Source: an uncultured Coriobacteriaceae bacterium (GTDB lineage Bacteria; Actinomycetota; Coriobacteriia; Coriobacteriales; Atopobiaceae). Taken from it: a stretch of DNA of 64,000 bases. The DNA lies in NCBI GenBank assembly GCA_902795065.1, contig CADBJR010000006.1:18753-82752 (forward strand). The letters run 5' to 3'. Positions within the stretch are counted from its first letter, which is position 1. Every line of letters begins with the position of its first letter. The notes under the pieces are model-generated. The model worked only from the letters and a program-made list of their open reading frames with translations. It made no database searches and was not told the origin of the DNA. The translations under genes were made by a program, and so were the position numbers. Of this stretch, positions 32,838-41,968 are shown piece after piece.

Positions 32838-33929
32838 CTACACCTCCTTGAAGAGCTCGACGTCGAGCGCCTCGAGCGAGTCGTTGCTGATCTCGTTGCC
32901 GAGCACGGCTTCCGCACGCAGCGCGATCGCCGCGGTCGAGATGGGCTCGGGGGCGTGGATGAGCGCATCGTCGAAGATGGAGCGCATGAAGAGCGCTATC
33001 GCCTCGGCCTCCGTGAGGCCGCGGCCCGACATGTAGGCGAGCTGCTCGGGGCTGATGGCGCCGATGGTGGCGCCGTGGTTGCCCGCCACGTCGTCCTCGT
33101 CGCACAGGATCGTGGGCAGCGTCTTGTTGCGGATGTGCTCGCCTGCGATGAGCACGGTCTCGGCCTCGTTGCCCTGCGAGCCCTTGGCGCCGTGGATGAG
33201 GTCGATCGTCTCGCGCAGCGTCTTTGACGAGCCGTCGGCGAGCATGCCCGAGACGACCATGTCCTCGCGGGTGTTGCGGCCGCGGGCGCGGACGATATGG
33301 TTGATGTCGAGGAGCTCCCCGTTTCCTACGAGGTAGCGGCAGGAGAGCTCGAAGGCGGCGTCATCGCCGGCGAGGTTGCATGCCATGCCGGCGGCAACGT
33401 TCGAGCCGCCCAGGAAGTACTGGCGCACGTCGACGCGCGCGTCCTTCGCCGCATCGATGCCGAGGCCCTCGAGATGGCGGTTCGCGCCGCCGTGGGCGAC
33501 GACCTCGACGATGTGGGCGGTCGCCCCGCGCTCCACGATGATGCGGGTGAGCGCGGCGGTGATGGCATCGCCCGAAGGGTCGGCGCTCGCCGCGACCACC
33601 ACGGTGGCCTCGGCGCCCTCGCGGATGCAGACGCCCGTATCGGAATAGGCGTTCTCCCCGGCGGTGGCGACGACCACGATGGGGTCGTCGCGTCTGGTAT
33701 GGGCGGGAACCTCGATGTAGCGCGCTTCGGGAACGCTCGCGACGATCCAGTCGCGCGCCTCGTCGCCCAAGCCGCACTCGATGCCGTCGAAGACGCGCGG
33801 CAGGCGGTTGAACGCAGCGCCATGGTCGGTCGGCACGGGGACCTCGAGGCTGATGTCGTTCACGCGCAGGTAGTTCCAGGTCTGCGCGGGAGGGGTGTTG
33901 ACGTGGGAGAGCTGCATGGTCTCGGCCAT
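32838..33929 (-). CDS. sufD: SufD-like Fe-S assembly scaffold subunit
   Basis: A 363-residue member of the SufB/SufD family with the right-handed beta-helix core and the conserved C-terminal region MSGRGLTEAEAIALFMRSIF, preceded by GNHGATIGAISPEQL. It partners SufB and SufC in a BC2D complex. It directly follows sufB, whose stop overlaps its start, and the start of sufS lies one base past its stop. Confidence 0.93.
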   Translation of the reverse strand: MAETMQLSHVNTPPAQTWNYLRVNDISLEVPVPTDHGAAFNRLPRVFDGIECGLGDEARDWIVASVPEARYIEVPAHTRRDDPIVVVATAGENAYSDTGVCIREGAEATVVVAASADPSGDAITAALTRIIVERGATAHIVEVVAHGGANRHLEGLGIDAAKDARVDVRQYFLGGSNVAAGMACNLAGDDAAFELSCRYLVGNGELLDINHIVRARGRNTREDMVVSGMLADGSSKTLRETIDLIHGAKGSQGNEAETVLIAGEHIRNKTLPTILCDEDDVAGNHGATIGAISPEQLAYMSGRGLTEAEAIALFMRSIFDDALIHAPEPISTAAIALRAEAVLGNEISNDSLEALDVELFKEV

Positions 33930-35338
33930 TATCCGATCGCCCCTTCCATCTCGAGCTTGATGAGGTTGTTCATCTCGACGGCATACTCCATGGGGAGCTC
34001 CTTGGAGATGGGGTTGGCGAAGCCGTTGACCACCATCGTGCGCGCCTCGGCCTCGGAGCAGCCGCGGCTCATGAGGTAGAACACGGTGTCGTCGGAGATG
34101 CGGCCGATGGTGGCCTCATGGCCGACCTGCGCGGTCGCGCAGCGCACGTCCATCGCGGGGATGGTGTCGGAGCGGCTCATGTCGTCGAGCATCAGCGACT
34201 GGCAGCTCACGGACGCGCGGGCGTTCTCGGCGCGCGGTCCGATGATGACGGAGCTGCGGAACGTGTTGATGCCTCCGTCCTTGGAGATGGACTTGGTGTT
34301 GACGCTCGCGGTGGTGTTGGCGCCGGTCATCGTGACCTTGCAGCCCGTGTCGAGGTCCTGCGTGGCGCCCGCGAACGTGATGCCGGTGAACTCGCAGTCG
34401 GAGTTGTCGCCGGCGAGGATCGTGGACGGGTAGAGGTAGCTCACGTGGCTGCCGAACGAACCCGACACCCACTCCATGTGGGCGTCCTTGGCGACCGTCG
34501 AGCGCTTGGTGTTGAGGTTGAACATGTTCTTCGACCAGTTCTCGATGGTCGAGTAGCGCATGTGCGCACCCTCGCCGACGAAGATCTCGACCGCGCCGGC
34601 ATGGAGGTTGGCCACGTTGTACTTGGGTGCGGAGCAGCCTTCGATGAAGTGGAGGTTGGCGTTCTTCTCCACGATGATGAGGGTGTGCTCGAACTGGCCC
34701 GCGCCCTGCGCGTTGAGGCGGAAGTAGCTCTGCAGCGGGAAGGGGAGGGTGACGCCCTCGGGCACGTAGACGAAGCTCGAGCCGCTCCACACGGCGTAGT
34801 GCAGCGCCGAGAACTTGTGCTCGGTCATGGGGATGAGCGTGCCGAAGTACTTGCGCACGATCGGCTCGAGCTCGGGATCGGTGATGGCGTCCTCGATGGT
34901 GGTGTAGACGACGCCCTGGTCGGCCACGGACTCGCGCATGTTGTGGTAGACGATCTCGGAGTCGTACTGGGCGCCCACGCCGGCGAGCGTGGCGCGCTCG
35001 GCCTCGGGGATGCCCAGGCGCTCGAAGGTGCTCTTGATGTCCTCGGGCACGTCGTCCCAGGTGTTGGTGCGCTTGGTGTTGGGGGCCACGTAGGTTGAGA
35101 TGTGGTCCATGTTGAGGCCCTTGATGGAGGGACCCCAGTTGGCGGGCATCTCCATGTGCTGGTAGAGCTCGAGGGCCTTCAGGCGCTTCTCGAGCATCCA
35201 GGCGGGCTCGTTCTTCTTCTCGGAGATGGCCCGCACGATGTCGGGCGTGAGGCCGTCGGCATAGCGCTCGGCATCGACCTCGGGCATCACGAAGTCGTAG
35301 AGCGAGCGGTTGACGTCGGCTACGTTGGTGCGCGCCAT
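33929..35338 (-). CDS. sufB: Fe-S cluster assembly protein SufB
   Basis: A 469-residue scaffold on which the nascent cluster is built. Typical blocks are VYVPEGVTLPFPLQSYFR, IENWSKNMFNLNTKR and ATIGRISDDTVFYLMSRG. It starts at ATG 35338, 4 bases after the sufC stop; the larger upstream open frame overlaps sufC and is not used. The order sufC-B-D-S-U-regulator is close to that of other Gram-positive SUF operons. Confidence 0.94.
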   Translation of the reverse strand: MARTNVADVNRSLYDFVMPEVDAERYADGLTPDIVRAISEKKNEPAWMLEKRLKALELYQHMEMPANWGPSIKGLNMDHISTYVAPNTKRTNTWDDVPEDIKSTFERLGIPEAERATLAGVGAQYDSEIVYHNMRESVADQGVVYTTIEDAITDPELEPIVRKYFGTLIPMTEHKFSALHYAVWSGSSFVYVPEGVTLPFPLQSYFRLNAQGAGQFEHTLIIVEKNANLHFIEGCSAPKYNVANLHAGAVEIFVGEGAHMRYSTIENWSKNMFNLNTKRSTVAKDAHMEWVSGSFGSHVSYLYPSTILAGDNSDCEFTGITFAGATQDLDTGCKVTMTGANTTASVNTKSISKDGGINTFRSSVIIGPRAENARASVSCQSLMLDDMSRSDTIPAMDVRCATAQVGHEATIGRISDDTVFYLMSRGCSEAEARTMVVNGFANPISKELPMEYAVEMNNLIKLEMEGAIG

Positions 35339-35342
35339 AGCC

Positions 35343-36104
35343 TTACGCCTCGCTTCCGAGCTCGCGCTCGTAGCGCTCGAAGCCGTGGGCGTCGATCTCG
35401 TCGATGAGCGATGCGGGACCCTCCGCCACGAGATGGCCCTTGACCATGACGTGCGTGCGATCGACATAGAGGCGCTCGAGGATGCGCGTGTTGTGGGTGA
35501 TGATGAGCAGCGACCCGTCGCAGCGCTGGCGGTAGGCCTCGATGCCCTTCGAGACGATCGAGAGGGCGTCGACGTCGAGGCCGGAGTCGGTCTCGTCGAG
35601 GATGGCCAGCTTGGGCTTGAGCAGCAGCAGCTGGAGCATCTCGATCTTCTTCTTCTCGCCGCCCGAGAAGCCCACGTTGAGCTCGCGCATGATGAGGCCC
35701 TGGTCGAGGTCGAGCTCGTCGGAGAGGCGGCCGACCTCGTCGCGGAACTTGCGCGCGGTGGTCTTGAGCTCGGGGCGCATCTGGCAGATCGTGCGCAGGA
35801 ACGTGTAGAGCGGCAGGCCGGGGATCTCGACGGGCGCCTGGTAGGAGAGGAACATGCCGGCGAGCGAGCGGTCGGTGGGGCTCTTCTCGGTGATGTCGGC
35901 GCCGTCGAAGGTGATGGTGCCGGACGTCACGTCGAAGGCGGGGTCGCCCATGATGACGTGGCCGAGCGTGGACTTGCCGGCGCCGTTGGGGCCCATGAGC
36001 ACATGGGTCTCGCCTGCGGCGATTGAGAGGTCGATGCCGTGCAGGATGGGCTTGTCGCCTGCACCTGCGGAAAGGCCTGCCACGGTGAGCAGCGTGTCTG
36101 ACAT
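35343..36104 (-). CDS. sufC: Fe-S assembly ATPase SufC
   Basis: A 253-residue ABC-type ATPase with Walker A GPNGAGKSTLG, the SufC-specific signature FSGGEKKKIEMLQLL, Walker B LAILDETDSGLD and ITHNTRIL. First gene of the operon. ATG 36104 follows AAAGGAGA; the upstream part of the open frame is leader sequence. It powers cluster assembly on SufB/SufD. Confidence 0.94.
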   Translation of the reverse strand: MSDTLLTVAGLSAGAGDKPILHGIDLSIAAGETHVLMGPNGAGKSTLGHVIMGDPAFDVTSGTITFDGADITEKSPTDRSLAGMFLSYQAPVEIPGLPLYTFLRTICQMRPELKTTARKFRDEVGRLSDELDLDQGLIMRELNVGFSGGEKKKIEMLQLLLLKPKLAILDETDSGLDVDALSIVSKGIEAYRQRCDGSLLIITHNTRILERLYVDRTHVMVKGHLVAEGPASLIDEIDAHGFERYERELGSEA

Positions 36105-36158
36105 GTTCGGTTCTCCTTTATCGAAAGAGCGGCGAAGGGCCGCGTGTTTGCCCAATTC

Positions 36159-36187
36159 ATACTAAAGTGTAGGTATTTAAATTGCAA
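36159..36187 (-). promoter_or_regulatory. suf operon promoter with candidate Rrf2 operator
   Basis: On the minus strand TTGCAA (36182-36187) and TAGTAT (36159-36164) are 17 bases apart. ATACCTACACTTTAGTAT overlaps the spacer and -10 and resembles ATA...TAT half-sites of Rrf2/IscR operators. Repression by the regulator encoded at the operon end is likely. Confidence 0.65.
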
Positions 36188-36246
36188 GGGAGAATCGCAG
36201 TCTGAGTGGCGGATAATGGATGCCGCGGAACCGGGAAGGGAGCGGT

Positions 36247-37209
36247 GTGAAGGCATATCTGCGCATGGGGGATTGGGTCGGTCGCCACATGGCGGCAATC
36301 TCGCCCGTCCTCGTGCTGCTCTCGGTGCTCTTCCCCGAGCAGCTCGCGCTGTTGAAGCCGCTGGTCCCCGCCCTGTTCGCCCTCATCACCTTCCAGGGCT
36401 CGCTCGGCAACGACTTCGGCACCCTCGCCGAGGCGTTCAGGCGTCCCGCCGCCATGCTCGCCATCCTTGCGGTCTCCGCCATCGCCATGCCGCTGCTGGC
36501 GTTTCTGCTGGGAAGCCTCTGCTTCGCCGGCAATGCGAACCTCGTGACGGGCGTGGCCCTCGAGTATGCCGTGCCCGTTGCCGTGGTCTCCATCATGTGG
36601 ATCGGCATGTATGACGGCGATTCGTCCCTCGGCCTTGCGACGCTGCTCGTCTCGACCGTGCTGTCGCCCTTCACGATCCCGCTCACGCTGCGCCTGCTCG
36701 TCGGCGCGTCCGTCGAGGTCGACGTGCTCGGCATGATGCGCTCGATGATCGTCCAGATCGCCATCCCGGCGCTCGCGGGCACGGCTGTGAACCATCTCGG
36801 GAAGGGGTGGGGCAAGCGGGAGCTCTCGCCCGTGCTCGCGCCCGCAGCCAAGGTGATGCTCTGCATCGTGATCTTGGCGAACTCCACGACGGCAGCGCCC
36901 TATGTGCGCAACCTCACGCCGCAGTACGCGGGCGCGATTGCGTTCATCGGCGTCTTCGCGGCCTTCGGATTCGTCCTGGGCGTCATCGTCGCCCGCCTCA
37001 TGCGCCAACCCCGCGACCGTGCCGCGACCATGACCTTCGAATGCGGCCTGCGCAACATCTCGGCCGGTACCGTCATCGCCGCGCAGTACCTTCCCGGCGA
37101 GGTCATGCTGCCGGTTACCGCGGGGACGCTCTTCCAGCAGATCCTCGCAGCGCTCGCGGGCAAGCTCATCGAGCGCTTCTGGCCGAAAGACGATGGTGTC
37201 AGCAGCTAA
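36247..37209 (+). CDS. Bile acid:sodium symporter family (BASS) transporter
   Basis: A 320-residue membrane protein with about ten transmembrane helices. MTFECGLRNISAGTVIAAQ in the C-terminal half is the family's discontinuous core helix, and FALITFQGSLG the N-terminal counterpart. Related proteins move organic anions such as bile acids, pantoate or pyruvate with Na+. The substrate is unknown. GTG 36247 was chosen because GGGAG precedes it. Its stop overlaps the convergent gene by 4 bases. Confidence 0.8.
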   Translation: MKAYLRMGDWVGRHMAAISPVLVLLSVLFPEQLALLKPLVPALFALITFQGSLGNDFGTLAEAFRRPAAMLAILAVSAIAMPLLAFLLGSLCFAGNANLVTGVALEYAVPVAVVSIMWIGMYDGDSSLGLATLLVSTVLSPFTIPLTLRLLVGASVEVDVLGMMRSMIVQIAIPALAGTAVNHLGKGWGKRELSPVLAPAAKVMLCIVILANSTTAAPYVRNLTPQYAGAIAFIGVFAAFGFVLGVIVARLMRQPRDRAATMTFECGLRNISAGTVIAAQYLPGEVMLPVTAGTLFQQILAALAGKLIERFWPKDDGVSS

Positions 37210-38045
37210 CGTCCGAAGCAGATCACGAGCACTTCACGGCACCACTGGACGCTGCGCGTCGAGAAGGGCGTGGGAGCGGCGAAGGGGATGGTCCGAATAC
37301 CCGCTTCACGCGCGAGTCTGCGTGCGCGCCACATGTGGTAGTCGCTCGTGACGATCCATGCGGTGCCACCGAGGTCGGCATCCTCCATCAGCTCGATCGA
37401 GCGGGAGAAGTTCTCCTCGGTGTTGAGGGCGCGGTCTTCGACGATGATCTGTTGTGCGGGTATGCCGGCATCCGCGAGGTAGGCTGCCATGACGTCCGCC
37501 TCGCCGGGCTCCGATGGATCGGAGATGCCGCCCGTGACGATGAGCCGCAGGTCCGGATGGTCTCTCCATAACCTGACGGCTGCGTCGAGCCGCAGCTTGA
37601 GCGTGTACGACGGCATGCCGTGCCTCACGGCGCACCCGAGGATGATGGCGACGGGGGCTTGGGAAACCCCATCCGCGACGAACGTCGCAGCGGCCATGCG
37701 GACGAACCATACGTGCAGGAAGACGAACATCGCCGCGCCGACGACCGCGCATGCGAGGGCCCACATCGAGTGGTCCACCAGCTCCGAGGCGGCGCCTGCG
37801 AACCCGAGGACGAAAAGCGACAGGGGGATGAGCCCCACGCTGATCTCACGGCGGACGATGTGGAATGCGACGATGGCGGCGCAGATGGCCATGCAAGCGA
37901 CCGGCGCGGCTGCAAGGGGGACGAAGTGGCCCCATGCCCGTGCAAGCAGGGTGATCGACCCGATGGTGCAGGCGATGGTGATCGCCAGCACGGGCATGCG
38001 CCAGAGGCGCTCGGTCCCCATGATGGTGTGCGTCGTCTCTGCCAT
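37206..38045 (-). CDS. YdcF/SanA-like DUF218 membrane protein
   Basis: A 279-residue protein. Four hydrophobic helices (about 20-140) precede a cytosolic or extracytosolic DUF218 domain: IILGCAVRHGMPS, LKLRLDAAVRLWRDHPDLRL, VTGGISDPSEPGEADVMAAYL, EDRALNTEENFSRS and VTSDYHMWRARRLA. The family includes SanA/YdcF proteins linked to envelope integrity. ATG 38045 follows GGAGAGGG; an upstream ATG at 38078 would overlap the divergent gene. The two genes share a 31-base promoter region. Confidence 0.82.
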   Translation of the reverse strand: MAETTHTIMGTERLWRMPVLAITIACTIGSITLLARAWGHFVPLAAAPVACMAICAAIVAFHIVRREISVGLIPLSLFVLGFAGAASELVDHSMWALACAVVGAAMFVFLHVWFVRMAAATFVADGVSQAPVAIILGCAVRHGMPSYTLKLRLDAAVRLWRDHPDLRLIVTGGISDPSEPGEADVMAAYLADAGIPAQQIIVEDRALNTEENFSRSIELMEDADLGGTAWIVTSDYHMWRARRLAREAGIRTIPFAAPTPFSTRSVQWCREVLVICFGR

Positions 38046-38076
38046 GCCCTCTCCGCGAGCGACTATACTAACAACC

Positions 38077-38541
38077 ATGATGAGTGTAGCGAAAACCGCC
38101 GTCTTCTACCTTGTCCAGCTCACCTGGGGGTTGCCCCAGACGCTGGTCGGCGCAGCCATGCATGCGTTCGTTCCCGGCGAGAAGGACGGTCGCTATCGGT
38201 GCGCCATCGTGACGAAGTGGAAGTACTCGCGGGGGCTCTCGTTGGGACCCTTCATCTTCATCCCCGACTATCTCGTGGGCGCGGACCATCCCAAGACCAT
38301 CGCCTATATGAAGCGATATCAGGAGAAGCTCCTCGTGCATGAGTACGGCCACTGCATCCAGTCTCTCGTCTTCGGTCCGCTCTACCTGCCGCTCTTCGCC
38401 TTCCCCTCGATGATCTGGGCGGGTGTGCCCGCGCTTGAGCGCATGCGCAACGCCCGCGCGTTCTCCTATTACCGCTTCTACACCGAGAAGGTCGCGAACT
38501 GGCTGGGCGAGCGGGTCACGGGCGAGGAGAGCCTTCACTAG
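38077..38541 (+). CDS. Small HExxH-containing membrane-associated protein, unknown role
   Basis: A 154-residue protein. It contains LLVHEYGHCIQSLVFGP, an H-E-x-x-H motif typical of zinc metalloproteases, followed by a hydrophobic stretch (LYLPLFAFPSMIWAGV). The N terminus also has a hydrophobic segment (VFYLVQLTWGLPQTLVG). TATACT at 38063-38068 lies 8 bases before the ATG, so the mRNA may be leaderless. I do not recognise a named family. Confidence 0.65.
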   Translation: MMSVAKTAVFYLVQLTWGLPQTLVGAAMHAFVPGEKDGRYRCAIVTKWKYSRGLSLGPFIFIPDYLVGADHPKTIAYMKRYQEKLLVHEYGHCIQSLVFGPLYLPLFAFPSMIWAGVPALERMRNARAFSYYRFYTEKVANWLGERVTGEESLH

Positions 38542-38667
38542 GGACTACGGGGCCGCGTTTCAGTTGAGTTGGTAGTCTTATTGGGAACGTATCTGAAGGA
38601 AGCCACCAAGTCATGTGCAGCTTTGCGTGATGTGGACGCAAAAGCCCAGTTGCGTAGAGGCTGTATG

Positions 38668-38712
38668 GTTTTGACTTGGTGTAGAAAAGCAGACCTGACA
38701 CCAAGTCAAAAC
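38668..38712. repeat. 15-bp perfect inverted repeat in an intergenic region
   Basis: GTTTTGACTTGGTGT and ACACCAAGTCAAAAC pair exactly around a 15-base loop. A partial copy, ACCAAGTCATG, lies near 38604-38614. It is between convergent genes, so it may serve as a terminator, but length and symmetry also suit a small mobile-element remnant. Confidence 0.65.
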
Positions 38713-38752
38713 GAGAAGGCGGTTTCAGTTCGGGAATGTCCGCCCTTCGCGT

Positions 38753-39196
38753 CTAGTCCTCCTCGGCCGTGAGGGTGGCGACGAGCTTGCCGAGGGTCTG
38801 GGCGAACGCCATGAGCTCATCATCGGAGATGTCGGCGAACAGGGTGCCGGTCGCTTCGGCCACGAGCGGTGCATTCTTCGCGAGGCAGTTCCTTCCCTTG
38901 CGGGTGATCCTCACGCTCAGCGCACGCGCGTCGAACTTCGAGACGGATGTCTCCACGTAGCCCTTGTTCTCGAGCTGCTCGATGATCTTGCGCGCATTCT
39001 GACGGGTTGTTCCGATGAATTGCGCAACATCATGCACGCTCTTTTCGAGCGAATCCATGCGGTCGATCATCATGAGGAAGAACCACTGCTTGTAGGTGAT
39101 GCCCGAGAGATCCGCGTCGATTGCCGCAGCCATGCGGTTGGCGATGAGGGACGTGGTACCGAAGACGTACTGCTCGATGTTGGCGCGCTGTGCCAT
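38753..39196 (-). CDS. MarR-family transcriptional regulator
   Basis: A 147-residue winged-helix regulator: LSGITYKQWFFLMMI, VHDVAQFIGTTRQNARKIIE and the wing SKFDARALSVRITRKG. It probably dimerises through its terminal helices. No divergent transporter or enzyme is present, so its target is unknown. Ligand and regulon cannot be inferred. Confidence 0.88.
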   Translation of the reverse strand: MAQRANIEQYVFGTTSLIANRMAAAIDADLSGITYKQWFFLMMIDRMDSLEKSVHDVAQFIGTTRQNARKIIEQLENKGYVETSVSKFDARALSVRITRKGRNCLAKNAPLVAEATGTLFADISDDELMAFAQTLGKLVATLTAEED

Positions 39197-39277
39197 GGCT
39201 GCTCCGTTTCAGATGCATATGCTGGATGGCATCAACTATAGGCAAGGGGTTGCTGATTGGCAAGGGGAGTCGGTGCG

Positions 39278-40000
39278 CTACCGTACGAAATGCGCGAGGT
39301 ACTCCACGTTCCCGTCGCCGCCCGTGATGGGGGAGGGCACCACGCCCGTGCAGGAGAAGCCCGCATGCTCGAACGCATCGCGCACATCCGCCACGGCACG
39401 CTGCCGGACCGCCTCATCCACGACCACGCCCTTGTGCGCCTTCGCCTCGCGCCGGCCGCATTCGAACTGCGGCTTCACGAGGCAGATGACCTCGCGCACA
39501 TCCGTCGCCGCCACGGCGTCCACGAGCATCCTCGCCGAGATGAACGATACGCCGATGCCCGCGATGTCCGCACCTGCGAGTTCCGCAGTCGGCATGCGCC
39601 TGAAGTCGGTCTGCTCGTGCAGTGAGACGCGCGGGTCGCTCCGCAGCGGCTCGACCATCTGATCGGTGCCCACATCAACGGCGATGACGCGTGCGGCGCC
39701 GTGCTGGAGCGCGCAATCGGTGAACCCGCCGGTCGACGAGCCGATGTCGAGCACCGTGCGTCCGTCCAGGCGGATGCCCCAGGTCTCGAGCGCCTTCTCC
39801 AGCTTGAGGCCGCCGCGCGACACGTAGGGCATCACGCGGCCTGCGAGCTCGATCGCGGTCGTGTCATCAACCTTGTGCGCGGGCTTCGTGCAGACCTCGC
39901 CGTCGCAGAGCACCTGCCCCGCTCGAATGGCCTCCTGGGCCTTGGATCGCGTGGGAAGGAGCCCCCGCGTCACCAGCTCGTTGTCGAGCCTTCCGCTCAT
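39278..40000 (-). CDS. tlyA: TlyA-family rRNA 2'-O-methyltransferase
   Basis: A 240-residue enzyme with an N-terminal S4-like RNA-binding domain (RLDNELVTRGLLPTRSKAQE) and an FtsJ-like methyltransferase domain (TVLDIGSSTGGFTDCALQ is the SAM site, followed by CLVKPQFECG with the conserved Lys). TlyA methylates 16S and 23S rRNA in mycobacteria and is a capreomycin-resistance determinant. The start overlaps the end of the M20 peptidase gene by 4 bases (ATGA). Confidence 0.92.
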   Translation of the reverse strand: MSGRLDNELVTRGLLPTRSKAQEAIRAGQVLCDGEVCTKPAHKVDDTTAIELAGRVMPYVSRGGLKLEKALETWGIRLDGRTVLDIGSSTGGFTDCALQHGAARVIAVDVGTDQMVEPLRSDPRVSLHEQTDFRRMPTAELAGADIAGIGVSFISARMLVDAVAATDVREVICLVKPQFECGRREAKAHKGVVVDEAVRQRAVADVRDAFEHAGFSCTGVVPSPITGGDGNVEYLAHFVR

Positions 40001-41121
40001 GCGCACACCAGCCGCTCCATGAGCGCGAGCGCGCAGTCGACGCCCGGGGCCAGGCTCGCGACGTCCACCCACTCCTCGCGCGTGTGCGCGCCTGCGCCGC
40101 GAATCGCTCCCACGGTGGTCGCAGGGATGCCCAGCGAGAAGGGCACGTTGGCGTCGGTCGACGACGGACCCCACTGGACCTGCTCGCCGAGCGTCTCCAC
40201 CACGGCCTGCTCGCATGCCTTCATCAGCGCGTTCTGCCGCACCGGGTCGATCGGGCCCTCGCCGGGGCGCTCGCCGATGAGCTCGAGGGCGAAGCGTACG
40301 TTCTCGGCAGCCGACTGCTCCACGAGACGCTCCACGCGCTCCCGCATCGTGGCGAGGCATGCCTCGGAGACGGACCGGTACTCGATGAGCGCCTCCGCGT
40401 GCTGCGCGATGGAATTCACGGTGGTCCCGCCCTCGATGCGTCCCACGTTCACGGTCACGGGCTCCTCGTCGGGACGCTCGAGCTGGTAGAACGCGCAGAT
40501 GAACGCGCTCAGGCGCTCGATGGCATTGGGCGATCCGAACTTCGCGTAGCTGTGTCCGCCCGGCGTGTCGCAGCTGATGCGCCAGCGGTGCGAGCCCACC
40601 GGCCGCGTGACCACGTGCGGGGCGTAGCCGTCGAGCGAGACGAACGTCTCGATCCGCCTGCCCACGCGTGCGAAGAGCGCCTTCATGCCGTCGAGGTTCC
40701 CGAGCCCCTCCTCGCACGAGTTCGCGGCGATCATGACGGCGCGCCTGCGCTTGAGCTCGCCCGTGCGGATGCGGCGCAGCAGCTCGCGGTAGGCGAGCAG
40801 CAGGCATACGAGATTGGCGGTGTCGTCGCCGACGCCGGGCGCTTGGATGCGGCCGTCCTGCTCGACGAGGGGAAGCGGGACGGTGTCGGGGAAGACCACG
40901 TCGGTGTGCGCCGAGAACAGCGCGATCCTGCCGATGATGCCCACGCCGTACGAGCTCGTCACGTTGAGGGCGTCGTCGATCTCGGCGTCGAGCCCCTGGC
41001 CAATCAGCCAATCGCGCACAAACTCCGCGCGCCTGCCCTCATCGTGGCTCGGCGCGGGGATGCGCGCCAGCGTGCAGAGAAGGTCGTGGGCCTCCTGGGC
41101 AACGTCGGTTCCGTAAGACAT
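39997..41121 (-). CDS. M20-family metallopeptidase
   Basis: A 374-residue zinc peptidase of the PepT/CPG2-like class. [12 protein letters not shown] supplies the metal His and Asp, [10 protein letters not shown] the bridging Asp, NSCEEGLGN the catalytic and metal Glu. The dimerisation domain contains [12 protein letters not shown]. Substrate could be a di- or tripeptide. It is co-transcribed with tlyA. Confidence 0.88.
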   Translation of the reverse strand: MSYGTDVAQEAHDLLCTLARIPAPSHDEGRRAEFVRDWLIGQGLDAEIDDALNVTSSYGVGIIGRIALFSAHTDVVFPDTVPLPLVEQDGRIQAPGVGDDTANLVCLLLAYRELLRRIRTGELKRRRAVMIAANSCEEGLGNLDGMKALFARVGRRIETFVSLDGYAPHVVTRPVGSHRWRISCDTPGGHSYAKFGSPNAIERLSAFICAFYQLERPDEEPVTVNVGRIEGGTTVNSIAQHAEALIEYRSVSEACLATMRERVERLVEQSAAENVRFALELIGERPGEGPIDPVRQNALMKACEQAVVETLGEQVQWGPSSTDANVPFSLGIPATTVGAIRGAGAHTREEWVDVASLAPGVDCALALMERLVCA

Positions 41122-41240
41122 GGCAGCTCCTCGTCGGTCGGTCCATCTCCTCCATTATGAGCCAAACGCCGCGTGCTGGATGGTGCCTGCATGCACTATG
41201 CTTGAGGGGAGGCATCTTAGGATTTCGAGGGAGGCATCCC

Positions 41241-41915
41241 ATGCTCGAGGAACTGAAGCGGACCGTTTGCGAGGCCAACCTGCTCCTGCCGAAGCACCGG
41301 CTCGTGACCCTCACGTGGGGCAACGCCTCGGGCATCGACCGCGCGGCGGGGCTCATCGTCATCAAGCCCTCGGGCGTCGACTTCGAGGGGATGACCCCCG
41401 ACGACATGGTGGTGGTCGATCTCGACGGCAACGTGGTCGAGGGCAGCCACCGTCCTTCCAGCGACACGCCCACCCACCTCGAGCTCTACCGGTCGTTCCC
41501 CTCGATCGGCGGCATCGTTCACACGCACTCGCGCTGGGCGACGATCTTCGCGCAGGCGGGCCGCAGCATCCCGGTGCTCGGCACCACGCACGCAGACCAC
41601 TTCTACGGCGAGATCCCCTGCACGCGCTCGATGATGCGCCACGAGATCGAGGACGATTACGAGCGCGAGACAGGCCGCCTCATCGTCGAGACCTTCTCGC
41701 GCACCGACCCCTCGGACGTCCCCGGCGTGCTCGTGTGCGCCCACGGCCCCTTCACCTGGGGCGCCGACCCCATCGAGGCGGCCAAAAACGCCGTGGTCTT
41801 GGAGGAGGTCGCCTTCATGGGCTGGCACGTGGTCGCGATCAGGTCGGACCTCGAGCCGATCGAACGTCCGCTGCTCGACCGCCACTTCAGGGGCAGGCAC
41901 GGCGAGGATGCCTGA
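41241..41915 (+). CDS. Class II aldolase/epimerase (AraD/FucA family)
   Basis: A 224-residue zinc enzyme. [30 protein letters not shown] with the zinc histidines, and [12 protein letters not shown] resemble L-ribulose-5-phosphate 4-epimerase more than fuculose-phosphate aldolase. It would feed pentoses into the pentose-phosphate route. ATG 41241 follows GGGAGG. No sugar kinase is adjacent. Confidence 0.86.
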   Translation: MLEELKRTVCEANLLLPKHRLVTLTWGNASGIDRAAGLIVIKPSGVDFEGMTPDDMVVVDLDGNVVEGSHRPSSDTPTHLELYRSFPSIGGIVHTHSRWATIFAQAGRSIPVLGTTHADHFYGEIPCTRSMMRHEIEDDYERETGRLIVETFSRTDPSDVPGVLVCAHGPFTWGADPIEAAKNAVVLEEVAFMGWHVVAIRSDLEPIERPLLDRHFRGRHGEDA

Positions 41916-41968
41916 TACGGGCGGGAGATAGCCCCCGCCCGCACGGCGAACGAATTCTCCGCGGATAG

